In this document: in pieces, positions 1 to 7,823 of the stretch
Position numbering within the stretch: position 1 is the first letter of the stretch
How the letters are laid out: each line of letters starts with the position of its first letter
NCBI GenBank assembly: GCA_041576235.1
Contig: JBFGLJ010000031.1
Coordinates: 1 to 21,312 of the forward strand
Length of the DNA stretch: 21,312 nucleotides
Direction: 5' to 3'
DNA from: JABDII01 sp041576235
GTDB taxonomy: Bacteria > Gemmatimonadota > Gemmatimonadetes > Gemmatimonadales > GWC2-71-9
Translations under genes and position numbers: made by a program
Notes under the pieces: model-generated
What the model saw: the letters and a program-made list of their open reading frames with translations, nothing else
Told to the model about the DNA's origin: nothing
Databases searched by the model: none

Positions 1-170
1 CCTGCCGCCGCGGCGCCGCACGAGCCGCAAAAGCGCACCCCGGGCTCCAGGGCGGTCCCGCAACTCGGACAGGTGATCGGTCTGAGGCTTCCACCACAGT
101 GGGTGCAGAAGTTCCCGGTGGCCTGGGTCCCGCAGGCCGGACAGCCGCTCTCGGTCTTGTCTGTTCCCAA
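1..170 (-). CDS. Zinc-ribbon protein, N-terminal part (cut by window edge)
   Basis: The reverse strand reads from a TTG start at 170 through the left edge, giving 56 residues with four zinc-knuckle half sites: CPAC, CTHC, CPSC and CGSC. This is the pattern of a double zinc ribbon, where each pair of CxxC motifs binds one zinc. A GGAGG ribosome binding site lies six bases upstream of the TTG, which decides this start; there is no ATG nearby in frame. Many proteins with such an N-terminus continue into a membrane or regulatory domain, so the full function cannot be told from this fragment. It is transcribed away from the cytochrome genes and need not be related to them. Confidence 0.7.
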   Translation of the reverse strand, partial: MGTDKTESGCPACGTQATGNFCTHCGGSLRPITCPSCGTALEPGVRFCGSCGAAAA

Positions 171-587
171 CAGATTCCTCCGGTCATCGAGTCACGGGAC
201 AGGTGGAATCATAAGCCTCCCCCGCTCGGTTTCGCGAGTCCGCAAATGCTTGGCAGTTGGTCCTCTGGGGCACACCGCTGCTGATCCGCCTGCGTTGTCT
301 CGGGTGATGAGGAGTCACCATCGCGGCGGCTGCGGGGCGTCCACGCCGAGGAATGCAGCACCATGCAATGTGGTATGGGTCAACTTGCTCGGATTCGTAT
401 GAAGGAATCCTTAATTGGATAGTAAGCGCTCCCCCTTGTCCTGGACGGCCGGTGAATGCGTTCGGACACTGCGGATTTCGGGGAGCGGGCGACCCCCTCC
501 GATTCCGTTGCGCAATGCCTGGGGTGTGGCCAGTATTACAGCCAACACCGATCGCTACGCGTCTCCTTTTCTCGGGATGTTGTTCGT
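171..587. other. Intergenic region between divergent genes, with one small dyad
   Basis: This 417-base stretch separates the leftward zinc-ribbon gene from the rightward cytochrome block, so promoters for both should lie here. Open frames across it have no plausible composition or ribosome binding site. The only structure I see is an inverted repeat, GGATTC at 391-396 and GAATCC at 405-410 with an eight-base loop, followed by an AT-rich patch (TTAATTGGATAGTAA) unusual for this DNA. That patch could hold a promoter, but I cannot fit convincing -35 and -10 boxes. Confidence 0.4.
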
Positions 588-1034
588 ATGACACAGGACA
601 AGACCAGCGACGGGCGATCAACGTTCAACGAACTCCTGCTCGGCGGGGTCATCCTGCTCATCGTCGTGGCGGTGGCCCTTGGGGTGGGACTGTTCATCCT
701 CCCCGAAGAACACCTCCCTCTCCCCGAACTCCAGCCGTTTGCCAGGGTCGCCGCAGAGAAGGACTTTCCGATCGGTGCCGTTCGCATCCTCAACTGGGGC
801 GATGCCGTCATCCTGGTGGTCCGCCAGGGCGAGACCGAGTATGCCGGCCTCGAGGGCACCTCGCCATCCGATGGCTGCATCCTCGATTGGGACGAGGCCT
901 CCAGGCGGGTGGCGTCGCCGTGCACCTATGTCGTGTACGACCTTCGAGGCAACGTCGTGACCGGCCTCACAACCACCCCGCTCCGGCGCTACCAGGTCTA
1001 CGTGCGCGATGGCGTCGTCTACGTGAAGGGCTAG
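588..1034 (+). CDS. Rieske-fold membrane protein lacking the [2Fe-2S] ligands
   Basis: A 148-residue protein with one N-terminal membrane helix (about residues 16-38) and a C-terminal domain that aligns without gaps to the Rieske protein at 17236-17745. In that canonical protein the cluster boxes are CTHLGC and CACHNGHFD; here the same positions read SPSDGC (92-97) and SPCTYVVYD (110-118). Both ligand cysteines are serine (S92, S110) and both ligand histidines are replaced (S94, T113), while the two disulfide cysteines (C97, C112) remain. The fold is therefore probably kept but no Rieske cluster can bind in the usual way. The ATG at 588 puts a short polar tail before the helix; a longer in-frame start at 456 adds 44 residues without clear homology. 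It sits three bases upstream of the cytochrome b gene. Rieske ancestry is clear to me; the present role is unknown. Confidence 0.8.
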   Translation: MTQDKTSDGRSTFNELLLGGVILLIVVAVALGVGLFILPEEHLPLPELQPFARVAAEKDFPIGAVRILNWGDAVILVVRQGETEYAGLEGTSPSDGCILDWDEASRRVASPCTYVVYDLRGNVVTGLTTTPLRRYQVYVRDGVVYVKG

Positions 1035-1037
1035 TAC

Positions 1038-2285
1038 ATGGCCAACCTGGTGCGACAGTGGATAGCCCAGGTCTGGGCCGACGTGAAGGCCAGCACCGAC
1101 GCCAGCCTCTTAGGCGTCATCCGCTGGCTCGGGCTCCTGTATGGCCCCATCGATCGACGCCTTCCTATCGATCAGGCACTCCGGAAAGCCCTCGGGCACC
1201 GGCTCCCGGCCCATGTCGGCTGGCGGCATGCATTGGGCAGCATCACCTACCTGCTCTTCGTCATTCTGGTGGTCACGGGCGTGCTGCTTGCCCTGTACTA
1301 CCGCCCGTCCGCCCAAGAGGCGTATCCCAGCATTCAGCACATCGTGTCGGAGGTCAGCTTTGGGTGGCTGATCCGGGACGTGCATGTCTGGTCGGCGAGT
1401 CTCATTGTGGTGGTGATGCTCGCCCATTTGGTTCGCGTCTTCGTGGACGTGGCCTATAAACCGCCGCGGGAAACCAACTGGTTGATCGGCCTCTTACTGT
1501 TGATCGTGGTATTGGCGTTTGGTGCGACAGGATACCTCCTGCCCTGGGACCAGTGGTCCTATTGGACCGTAGTCGAGGTGCTCGATACTACTCAACGGCT
1601 GCCCATCCTCGGGCCCACGGTCGCCGCACTCTTGACCGGAGACGTTGTCGTGTCGGGCGCGACGCTGAGCCGCTATTTCGCCATCCACGTGATCATCCTG
1701 CCCTGGGTGGCGTTTGCACTCCTTGCCTTTCACTTCGGTTTGCTGCGCCGCCACGGCATCGCCCCACCGAAGCACGACGCAACCGTCTCGACCCCCGGCG
1801 TTCGGTTCTTTCCCACCCACCTGCTCCGGAGTTTCATTACCGCGCTCCTGGTTGTGGCCTTTGTCATTTCTGCCGCGGTGCTCTCCCCGCGCTCGATCGG
1901 TGAGCCGGCGAACCCGTACCAGGTTCCCGATGCCTTGGTTACGAGCTGGGCCCCCGTTGACGTCGCCCTCGCAGTGACCCGGTACCTCGGCCCCTGGGGC
2001 ATCGTTGGCTTCGTCGTCTTGGGTGTCGCCCTCGCAATGCTGCCGCTCATCGACCGAAGCCCCGAGCGCGAGTTGCGCAGGCACCCGACCGCGCTGGTCA
2101 TTGGCGGCCTCTTGGCCCTGAGCGTCCTCGGAGCCTGGATCGCGGGACGCCGGCTCACTACGGTCGCGCCGCGAACCGCGCCGAGCGTCGAGGCCCCCGC
2201 CGTGGGCCAGGAGGAGCCGCTTCGGGGTGGAGCGACGCCAGGCCAGGCCACGCCCGATGCCGCTGCGCCAGGGGGGGCACCGTGA
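1038..2285 (+). CDS. Divergent cytochrome b (b6/subunit IV type) lacking PEWY
   Basis: A 415-residue polytopic membrane protein of the cytochrome b/b6 family with the subunit IV part fused on. The four heme-b histidines are in place with family spacing: H116 and H130 in helix B, H217 and H232 in helix D. Other conserved blocks include GYLLPWDQ and SGATLSRYFAIH. The Qo-site PEWY motif is missing: the aligned position, after PYQVPDALV, reads TSWA (302-305), so the glutamate that takes part in quinol oxidation is a serine. The C-terminus carries an Ala/Gly/Pro-rich tail of about 40 residues absent from the canonical copy at 16137-17234. The gene follows the cluster-less Rieske gene by three bases and its TGA overlaps the next GTG. 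It probably binds two b hemes and quinone at the Qi side, but normal bifurcation looks unlikely. Confidence 0.88.
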   Translation: MANLVRQWIAQVWADVKASTDASLLGVIRWLGLLYGPIDRRLPIDQALRKALGHRLPAHVGWRHALGSITYLLFVILVVTGVLLALYYRPSAQEAYPSIQHIVSEVSFGWLIRDVHVWSASLIVVVMLAHLVRVFVDVAYKPPRETNWLIGLLLLIVVLAFGATGYLLPWDQWSYWTVVEVLDTTQRLPILGPTVAALLTGDVVVSGATLSRYFAIHVIILPWVAFALLAFHFGLLRRHGIAPPKHDATVSTPGVRFFPTHLLRSFITALLVVAFVISAAVLSPRSIGEPANPYQVPDALVTSWAPVDVALAVTRYLGPWGIVGFVVLGVALAMLPLIDRSPERELRRHPTALVIGGLLALSVLGAWIAGRRLTTVAPRTAPSVEAPAVGQEEPLRGGATPGQATPDAAAPGGAP

Positions 2286-3520
2286 GTGTGGTGGGGGTCT
2301 TGGCCGTCGTCGGAATGACGGTGGTGTCGAGCGCCGCTCTCAAGCCCGCGTCCGATCGCGCGCTCTCGACGAGTGCACAGGATACGTCCTACGGCTGTGC
2401 GACCTGCCACGCCGACAAGCGGCGGAGTATCACGCTCGGGGTCCACTCCGAGCGGGGCATGACCTGCGTCGACTGCCATGGGGGCAACGCCGGCGCGCTG
2501 GTAACGGCGGCCGCCCATCGCGGGCGCACGCTCGACGCGGGTGACAAGGTCGCCGTCGCCCGGCTCTGTTCCAGTTGTCATTCCGACCCCGGTCGAATGC
2601 GCCAGTATGGGCTGTCGGCCGACCAACTCGCGGAATTCAGGACCAGCCGCCATGGCCAAGCGTTGTATAGCCGGAACTTCGATGCCCCCACCTGTACCGA
2701 TTGTCACGATGCCCACATGATTCTCCGACCGGAGGATGCCCGGAGCAACGTGTATCCGCCCAACATCTCCGGCACCTGCGCTGTGTGTCACGAAGATGCC
2801 GCTATGATGCGGCGCTACGGCCTGCCGACGGGGCAGCTCGCCAAGTACCAGGCCGGTGCCCACGGAAAGGCGGTGTTCCTGGACGCCAACTACGCTGCGC
2901 CCACTTGCGTCGGCTGCCATGGATCGCACGCGGCGCTCCCGCCTGCCACCACCGAGATTGCCACGGTCTGCGACCGGTGCCACGTCCTCTTGGGGACCGA
3001 ATTCGAGTCCGGCCCACACGGCCAGGCGACCCGCGCTGGTACCATGCCGGGATGCCTGGCCTGCCATTCGAATCATGGAACGGAGGCCGTTCCACCCGAG
3101 TCAACCGCGGCATTGTGCGCAAACTGCCACGGGGAGGAGAGCCAGGCCGCGTTGGTCGGCGCCGATTTGCAGTCGAAGATCGTGCGTGCGGTGAACGACC
3201 TGGCCCAGGCAGAGCAGGCCATTGCCACATTGGGGGTGCACGGCCGCCGCCTGAGCGATGCACGGTTCCGTTACACCACTGCCCTCACCGAGTACAAGCA
3301 GATCGCCAAGGTCCAGCATAGCCTCGACCTCGATTTGCTCGACGATTTGACCCGCAAGGTGTCGTCGATCTCCCGGGAACTTCAAGGAACGGCAGAGGTC
3401 AGCCGGGAACGGCGCTGGGAGCACCGGCTCCTCCTGATCCCGGTGTGGTTTCTCGCCTTGGCAGGGACAGCGTTGGCGCTCTTTAAGCTGCACGAGCTCA
3501 AGCGGGAGCAGCAGCCATGA
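2282..3520 (+). CDS. Membrane-anchored 9-heme c-type cytochrome
   Basis: A 412-residue protein with an N-terminal signal-like helix and nine CXXCH sites (CATCH, CVDCH, CSSCH, CTDCH, CAVCH, CVGCH, CDRCH, CLACH, CANCH). After the last heme comes a heme-free helical stretch (about 290-370), probably coiled coil, then a C-terminal membrane helix (about 382-401) with a short basic tail. The order of hemes, helical stretch and anchor matches the 9-heme cytochrome at 17759-19036, so the two are paralogs. The GTG start at 2282 overlaps the cytochrome b stop (GTGA), indicating translational coupling. It should lie on the periplasmic face and take electrons from, or give them to, the adjacent cytochrome b in place of a soluble cytochrome c; that role is inferred from context. 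Confidence 0.9.
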   Translation: MSVVGVLAVVGMTVVSSAALKPASDRALSTSAQDTSYGCATCHADKRRSITLGVHSERGMTCVDCHGGNAGALVTAAAHRGRTLDAGDKVAVARLCSSCHSDPGRMRQYGLSADQLAEFRTSRHGQALYSRNFDAPTCTDCHDAHMILRPEDARSNVYPPNISGTCAVCHEDAAMMRRYGLPTGQLAKYQAGAHGKAVFLDANYAAPTCVGCHGSHAALPPATTEIATVCDRCHVLLGTEFESGPHGQATRAGTMPGCLACHSNHGTEAVPPESTAALCANCHGEESQAALVGADLQSKIVRAVNDLAQAEQAIATLGVHGRRLSDARFRYTTALTEYKQIAKVQHSLDLDLLDDLTRKVSSISRELQGTAEVSRERRWEHRLLLIPVWFLALAGTALALFKLHELKREQQP

Positions 3521-5502
3521 CCCGTCGGGTGTGGAAGATCATCATTCAAGTCGGCATTCTCGGCGTGATTGTGGTAGCCGTTGGCACCATAGGCTTCGTC
3601 GAGTACAGCGCCCAACCCAGCTTCTGCACCAAGTGCCACAACATGGTGCCGTACTACGAATCGTGGGCCTCTTCCTCGCACAACATGGTTCCCTGCATTA
3701 GCTGCCATTACGCACCCGGCATCAAGGCCGAAGCCATGGGGAAGCTCCAGGCGGCCAATCAGGTCGTGAAATACGTGACGGGGACGTACGGCCTCAAACC
3801 CTGGGCCGAGATCGAGGACGCGGCCTGTCTCCGCTCCGGGTGCCACATCACCCGCGAACTCGAGAGTACGGTTGTTTTCAAGGGTATTCGGTTCAACCAT
3901 TCGGCTCACCTGGGCGAGTTACGCCGGGGCAAGCAGCTGCGCTGCACCAGCTGCCATTCGCAGATCGTGCAGGGCGAGCATCTGACCGTCACCGAGTCCA
4001 CGTGTTATCTGTGCCATTTCAAGGAGCGCACAGCCAGCGACCCAGTCGGTGGCTGCGTTGGTTGCCACACCGCCCCACCGCGGGTCATCTCGCCCGTCGG
4101 ATTCGCGGTCGATCATGCCGATTACGTGCGTGATCTCGTGTCCTGCGTGTCGTGCCACAACAACGTGATCGAAGGCTCGGGCAGCGCCGAGCGATCCCGA
4201 TGTTTCAACTGTCACAACGAGCCGGAGCGGGTGGGACAGTTCGAGAACACCACCCGCATGCATGAGGTTCACATCGCGGAGCACAACGTCGAGTGCGCCC
4301 AGTGCCATGTCCCGATTGAGCACCGGGTGGTGTCCCATTCGGGGATGTTCGAGCTGGACTGCGCGTCCTGCCACCAACGAGTCCACGAGGAGCAGCAGAA
4401 GCTCTACGCCGGGATCGGGGGACACGGGACCGACGCGATGCCGAGTGCCATGTACCTGGCCAACGTCTCGTGCAAGGGCTGTCATGAGCTATCCATGACC
4501 GTCAGGGGCCACGAACAGGTGTCCCTGGCCGGCGAGGCCTCGTGCCTCTCCTGCCATGGCACCCGATACGCGAACATCCTGCCGCGCTGGCAGCAGGAGA
4601 TCTCGCGAAAGGTCGGGCGGGTGGAACGCGTGGTAAGAGACGCCCGGGCGGCCATCGGTGCGGTCCCCGCCCGGCGGAGGCCACCTGTCGATTCTCTGCT
4701 CGGTTTGGCCGCGGAGAACGTCGCATTGGTGCGAACGGGCAAGGGGGCGCACAACATCGCCTTCGCCGACCAGGTCCTGCGGAATGCCGTCGGGTTCGTC
4801 GAAGAGGCTGTGCGGGCAGGCCCCCTCTCGTACCGCGTGCCCCAAGTGGATCTCGGCCCGTCGGTCGGCGCCAATGCCTGTCTCCAATGCCACCTGGGCA
4901 TGGAGCGACGGCAGGTGCCGTTCGATGGAACGTCATTCGATCACGAGAAACATGTGCTGCGTGGTGGCTTCGGGTGCACTGCCTGCCACACGCCGCTCGA
5001 CGAGCATGGCGGCACACGGATCAGCTCTCGGTCCCAGTGTAACGCCTGCCACCACGCCGCGAGCGCTCCCATCGCGTGCGCCCGCTGTCATGAGGGGCCC
5101 GGCGGGGCGCCAGCTGCACCGATGTCCACGGCTACAGGCGGGTTTCCCCACGCGAAGCATGTCGATGCCGGCTTCTCGTGCGCGACGTGCCACAAGCCGC
5201 CGTCCATGACAGCGGCGGTTGAGTGCCAAGACTGTCACAAGGCCCATCACCAACCGGCCGCCACGTGCTCCGCGTGCCACGCCGAAGGTGTGAAGGCCAA
5301 GCACACTCGGGCCATGGCGCATGAGATGACGTGCAGCCAATGTCATGCGAAGGCCCTACCAGAGCTTGGCAGTTGGAGCCGACAAATCTGTACTACGTGC
5401 CATACGAACCGCGTAGACCACAACGCCCCGCTCCCGTGCGAGGGGTGTCACAAGCAGGCACGGGCGGGGCCGACCGTAGGAGCTGCGGCCGCCGGATCGT
5501 AG
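3517..5502 (+). CDS. NapC/NrfH-type 22-heme c-type cytochrome
   Basis: A 661-residue protein starting with an uncleaved membrane anchor (about 7-27) and a NapC/NrfH-like head: CTKCH at 37, an HNM motif directly after it, and CISCH at 60. The third site is CX4CH (CLRSGCH, 104-110). Nine more CXXCH follow to residue 347 in triheme c7-like groups with FNHSAH and VDHADY style histidine segments. Residues 348-454 form a heme-free helical linker, and ten further CXXCH follow to the C-terminus, giving 22 sites (21 CXXCH, one CX4CH). NapC/NrfH heads oxidise membrane quinol and feed periplasmic partners; here the partner is fused on as a long multiheme wire. The ATG at 3517 overlaps the preceding stop (ATGA), so it belongs to the same transcript as the altered Rieske/cytochrome b pair. 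Substrate unknown. Confidence 0.9.
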   Translation: MTRRVWKIIIQVGILGVIVVAVGTIGFVEYSAQPSFCTKCHNMVPYYESWASSSHNMVPCISCHYAPGIKAEAMGKLQAANQVVKYVTGTYGLKPWAEIEDAACLRSGCHITRELESTVVFKGIRFNHSAHLGELRRGKQLRCTSCHSQIVQGEHLTVTESTCYLCHFKERTASDPVGGCVGCHTAPPRVISPVGFAVDHADYVRDLVSCVSCHNNVIEGSGSAERSRCFNCHNEPERVGQFENTTRMHEVHIAEHNVECAQCHVPIEHRVVSHSGMFELDCASCHQRVHEEQQKLYAGIGGHGTDAMPSAMYLANVSCKGCHELSMTVRGHEQVSLAGEASCLSCHGTRYANILPRWQQEISRKVGRVERVVRDARAAIGAVPARRRPPVDSLLGLAAENVALVRTGKGAHNIAFADQVLRNAVGFVEEAVRAGPLSYRVPQVDLGPSVGANACLQCHLGMERRQVPFDGTSFDHEKHVLRGGFGCTACHTPLDEHGGTRISSRSQCNACHHAASAPIACARCHEGPGGAPAAPMSTATGGFPHAKHVDAGFSCATCHKPPSMTAAVECQDCHKAHHQPAATCSACHAEGVKAKHTRAMAHEMTCSQCHAKALPELGSWSRQICTTCHTNRVDHNAPLPCEGCHKQARAGPTVGAAAAGS

Positions 5503-5523
5503 TCGGCTTCACACCTTCTTCAC

Positions 5524-5586
5524 GGGCTGCTCCAGCCCGGGGCCTAGATTGCTCATGTGGGCCGGGACGAGGGCCGGTGGGCCCTC
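5524..5586 (+). promoter_or_regulatory. Two small hairpins between cytochrome genes
   Basis: GGGCTG (5524-5529) pairs with CAGCCC (5533-5538), and GAGGGCC (5569-5575) pairs with GGCCCTC (5580-5586). Neither is followed by a T run. They could be attenuator or mRNA-processing structures after the 22-heme gene, and if they are non-coding then the next gene starts further downstream than annotated. Confidence 0.3.
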
Positions 5587-6925
5587 GGTCTCGCTAAACC
5601 AGTTCAGCCTGTCGAGGCATGCGAGTGAGTCTCTGAGCACGAGCCTCCGCGAGGCCACGAGTGGGACCGGGCGATGTGCCATCCGCGGGTGGGCGATGGC
5701 GGCCGGTCTCGTCGGGGCGCTTGCCAACCCCACCGCGGGCCAGAGCCCTGTGGCCTGCGTCAAGTGCCATGCCAATGCGACCTTCTTGGATGGGCCGAGC
5801 GCGGTGCTCTACGTCACCGATTCGATGGTGGCGGAATCCCAGCACCGGGGGCTCGCCTGCGCCTCGTGTCATCCGGGCTTTGACCAAGGGTTTCCCCACC
5901 GCGCCCAAGCCACAGCCCGCCCGTGCCAGAGTTGCCACCCGGCTGCGGGGGAGGCGTGGGCCCAATCGACTCACGCGGCGAACGGAACCGGAGATACCCC
6001 GACCTGTGTCAGCTGTCACACCGCGCACAGCGTGTACAGCCCCACAGACCGCCGCTCCCCCACGCACCCGCTCAACGTGGCAGAACTCTGCGGCAGCTGC
6101 CACGCCGATGAGGACATCGTCGGGACCTATTTCGCCGGCCCGGAACGCGAGCAGGCGCGCGAGGCCGTGGCGCAGTATCATGCCACCGTTCACGGCGCGG
6201 CCCTCACCCGCGCTGGCCTCTTGGTGTCGGCAACGTGCAATGATTGCCACCAGGCACACTTGGTGCTTCCGGCGGACTCACCGGCATCGTCGGTTCACCG
6301 GGACAACATCGCCGGGACGTGCGGTGGCTGCCATCTCGGGGTGCTGGAAACCTTCGAGGCGTCTGCCCACGGAGCCGCGCTCCGGGCCAAGCTGGCGACC
6401 GTGAACCATCGCCAGGCCCCCGTGTGCGTCGATTGCCACACCTCGCATCAACTGGTGCGGGCCGACGACCCCGAGTGGTTTCTCGGGAGTTCGCAGAAGT
6501 GCGGGACCTGCCACGAGGAGCTGTGGGAGACCTACCTCGAGACCTATCATGGCAAAGTCACCAACCTAGGGTTTGGGCTCACGGCCAAGTGCAGCGACTG
6601 TCACACCCCGCACGACATGCGCCCCGCATCCGATCCAGCCTCGTCCGTGTTCCCAACCAACCTCGTGTCCACCTGCGCAAAATGTCATGAGGGCGCCAAC
6701 CAGAATTTCATCAAGTTTTACAGCCACGGGGACCATACCCAGCGCACCCGCTACCCGGCGCTCTTCTGGTCGTGGCTCGGTATGACCGTGCTCTTGGGCA
6801 GCGTGTTCGTCTTTTTCGGGATTCACACCCTGATGTGGCTCATTCGATTGGGGCTGGATCGGGTGCGGGGGCCCTGGCGGCCGGATGGTGAGGCCGCAAC
6901 CGACGCGGGGGCGGAGACGACGTGA
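5555..6925 (+). CDS. Membrane-anchored 11-heme c-type cytochrome
   Basis: Eleven CXXCH sites (CVKCH, CASCH, CQSCH, CVSCH, CGSCH, CNDCH, CGGCH, CVDCH, CGTCH, CSDCH, CAKCH) are followed by a C-terminal membrane helix with a basic cytoplasmic end. The spacing, with HG or HGAAL segments between hemes, resembles the 9-heme proteins, so a common family is likely. The last codons overlap the start of the cytochrome b gene at 6922 (GTGA). The pair fits a split quinone:multiheme oxidoreductase in which a b-type membrane subunit exchanges electrons with a periplasmic multiheme subunit. The start is uncertain: a signal-like segment (RCAIRGWAMAAGLVGALA) precedes the first heme, but the only in-frame ATGs are 5555, which leaves a long polar leader, and 5696, which lies inside the hydrophobic segment. 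Neither has a good ribosome binding site. Confidence 0.85.
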   Translation: MWAGTRAGGPSVSLNQFSLSRHASESLSTSLREATSGTGRCAIRGWAMAAGLVGALANPTAGQSPVACVKCHANATFLDGPSAVLYVTDSMVAESQHRGLACASCHPGFDQGFPHRAQATARPCQSCHPAAGEAWAQSTHAANGTGDTPTCVSCHTAHSVYSPTDRRSPTHPLNVAELCGSCHADEDIVGTYFAGPEREQAREAVAQYHATVHGAALTRAGLLVSATCNDCHQAHLVLPADSPASSVHRDNIAGTCGGCHLGVLETFEASAHGAALRAKLATVNHRQAPVCVDCHTSHQLVRADDPEWFLGSSQKCGTCHEELWETYLETYHGKVTNLGFGLTAKCSDCHTPHDMRPASDPASSVFPTNLVSTCAKCHEGANQNFIKFYSHGDHTQRTRYPALFWSWLGMTVLLGSVFVFFGIHTLMWLIRLGLDRVRGPWRPDGEAATDAGAETT

Positions 6926-7770
6926 CCCGCGCCCTCAGCGCCTCGCACCGGGGACCGGGCCCCTACCTCCGGCGATTTTCGACGCTGGAGCGCACCCTCC
7001 ACGCGTTCGTCATCGTGTCGTTCTTCGGCCTCGTGATCACAGGCATTCCGCTTCACTTCTCATCGACACCCTGGGCGCGGGTGCTGGTCCGCGCGATCGG
7101 CGGGTTCCAGGTGGCCGGAACCCTGCACCGGTTCTGCGCGATCTTGACCTTCGGGTACTTCTTCGTGCACCTGGGCTCACTGGCGGTACATTTCGTTCGC
7201 GCCCCCGACAGGACCAGAATCTTGTGGGGACCCGACTCGATGGTGCCCCAGCCCAAGGACATTCGAGACATCATCGCCATGTTCAAGTGGTTTGTCGGCC
7301 GAGGGCCCAAGCCCCGGTTCGACCGCTTCAGTTACATGGAGAAATTCGACTACTGGGCGGTGTTTTGGGGCGTGGCCATCATCGGCGGTTCAGGGCTGTT
7401 GCTCTGGTTTCCGGAGTTCTTCTCCCGGTTCCTTCCGGGCTGGGCGTTCAATGTCGCCACCATCGTCCACGGCGACGAGGCCCTGCTGGCCCTGGGGTTC
7501 ATCTTCACCATCCATTTCTTCAACGTGCACCTCCGCCCGGAGAAGTTTCCTATCGACGTGGTCATCTTCACCGGGAGCGCCACGGCTCAGTACATGGAGG
7601 AGGAACACCCGCTCGAACACCAGCGTTGGCTGGCCGAGGGGCGGCTCCAGGAGCTGGAAGTCCCGCCCCCGTCGAAGGTCCTCTACGCGTGGTCCCTGGC
7701 ACTGGGATTTCTGTCACTGGCGCTCGGCATCGCCCTGATCGTCCTGGTGATTTGGTCCCTTCTCCGATAG
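6922..7770 (+). CDS. Membrane cytochrome b (b561 / FdnI-HydC-like) subunit
   Basis: A 282-residue integral membrane protein with four to five helices: about 25-46, 66-90, 144-163, 175-192 and 258-281. Histidines within or at the ends of helices (H27, H69, H83, H173, H188) are candidate ligands for two b hemes, as in the gamma subunits of formate dehydrogenases, Ni/Fe hydrogenases and the b-type half of CbcL-like proteins. The loop between helices 2 and 3 is long and charged, and there is a charged segment (EEEHPLEHQRW) before the last helix. It is translationally coupled to the 11-heme cytochrome by a GTGA overlap. The likely role is electron exchange between the quinone pool and that cytochrome. 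Family-level assignment is firm; the partner assignment rests on gene order. Confidence 0.85.
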   Translation: MTRALSASHRGPGPYLRRFSTLERTLHAFVIVSFFGLVITGIPLHFSSTPWARVLVRAIGGFQVAGTLHRFCAILTFGYFFVHLGSLAVHFVRAPDRTRILWGPDSMVPQPKDIRDIIAMFKWFVGRGPKPRFDRFSYMEKFDYWAVFWGVAIIGGSGLLLWFPEFFSRFLPGWAFNVATIVHGDEALLALGFIFTIHFFNVHLRPEKFPIDVVIFTGSATAQYMEEEHPLEHQRWLAEGRLQELEVPPPSKVLYAWSLALGFLSLALGIALIVLVIWSLLR

Positions 7771-7823
7771 GAGAATCGGTGGGATGGGTGGCGGATACCC
7801 TCTTAGGCCGGTGGCAACATTCT

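Noticed and set aside
353..1459. Long 368-codon open frame on the plus strand
   Set aside because: It overlaps the Rieske-fold and cytochrome b genes in another frame, is Arg/Pro/Gly-rich with no recognisable domain, and is a by-product of high GC content.
1038..2285. Idea that the left bc genes are pseudogenes
   Set aside because: All frames are intact, spacing and translational coupling are kept, heme ligands are present, and only the cluster ligands and PEWY changed; this pattern does not fit random decay.
1730..3076. 448-codon open frame on the minus strand
   Set aside because: It lies antisense to cytochrome b and the 9-heme cytochrome gene, both certain; its composition is that of antisense GC-rich DNA.
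2282..5502. Repeated CXXCH DNA as a possible repeat array or CRISPR-like structure
   Set aside because: Periodicity is due to coding of heme motifs; there are no exact direct repeats with unique spacers.
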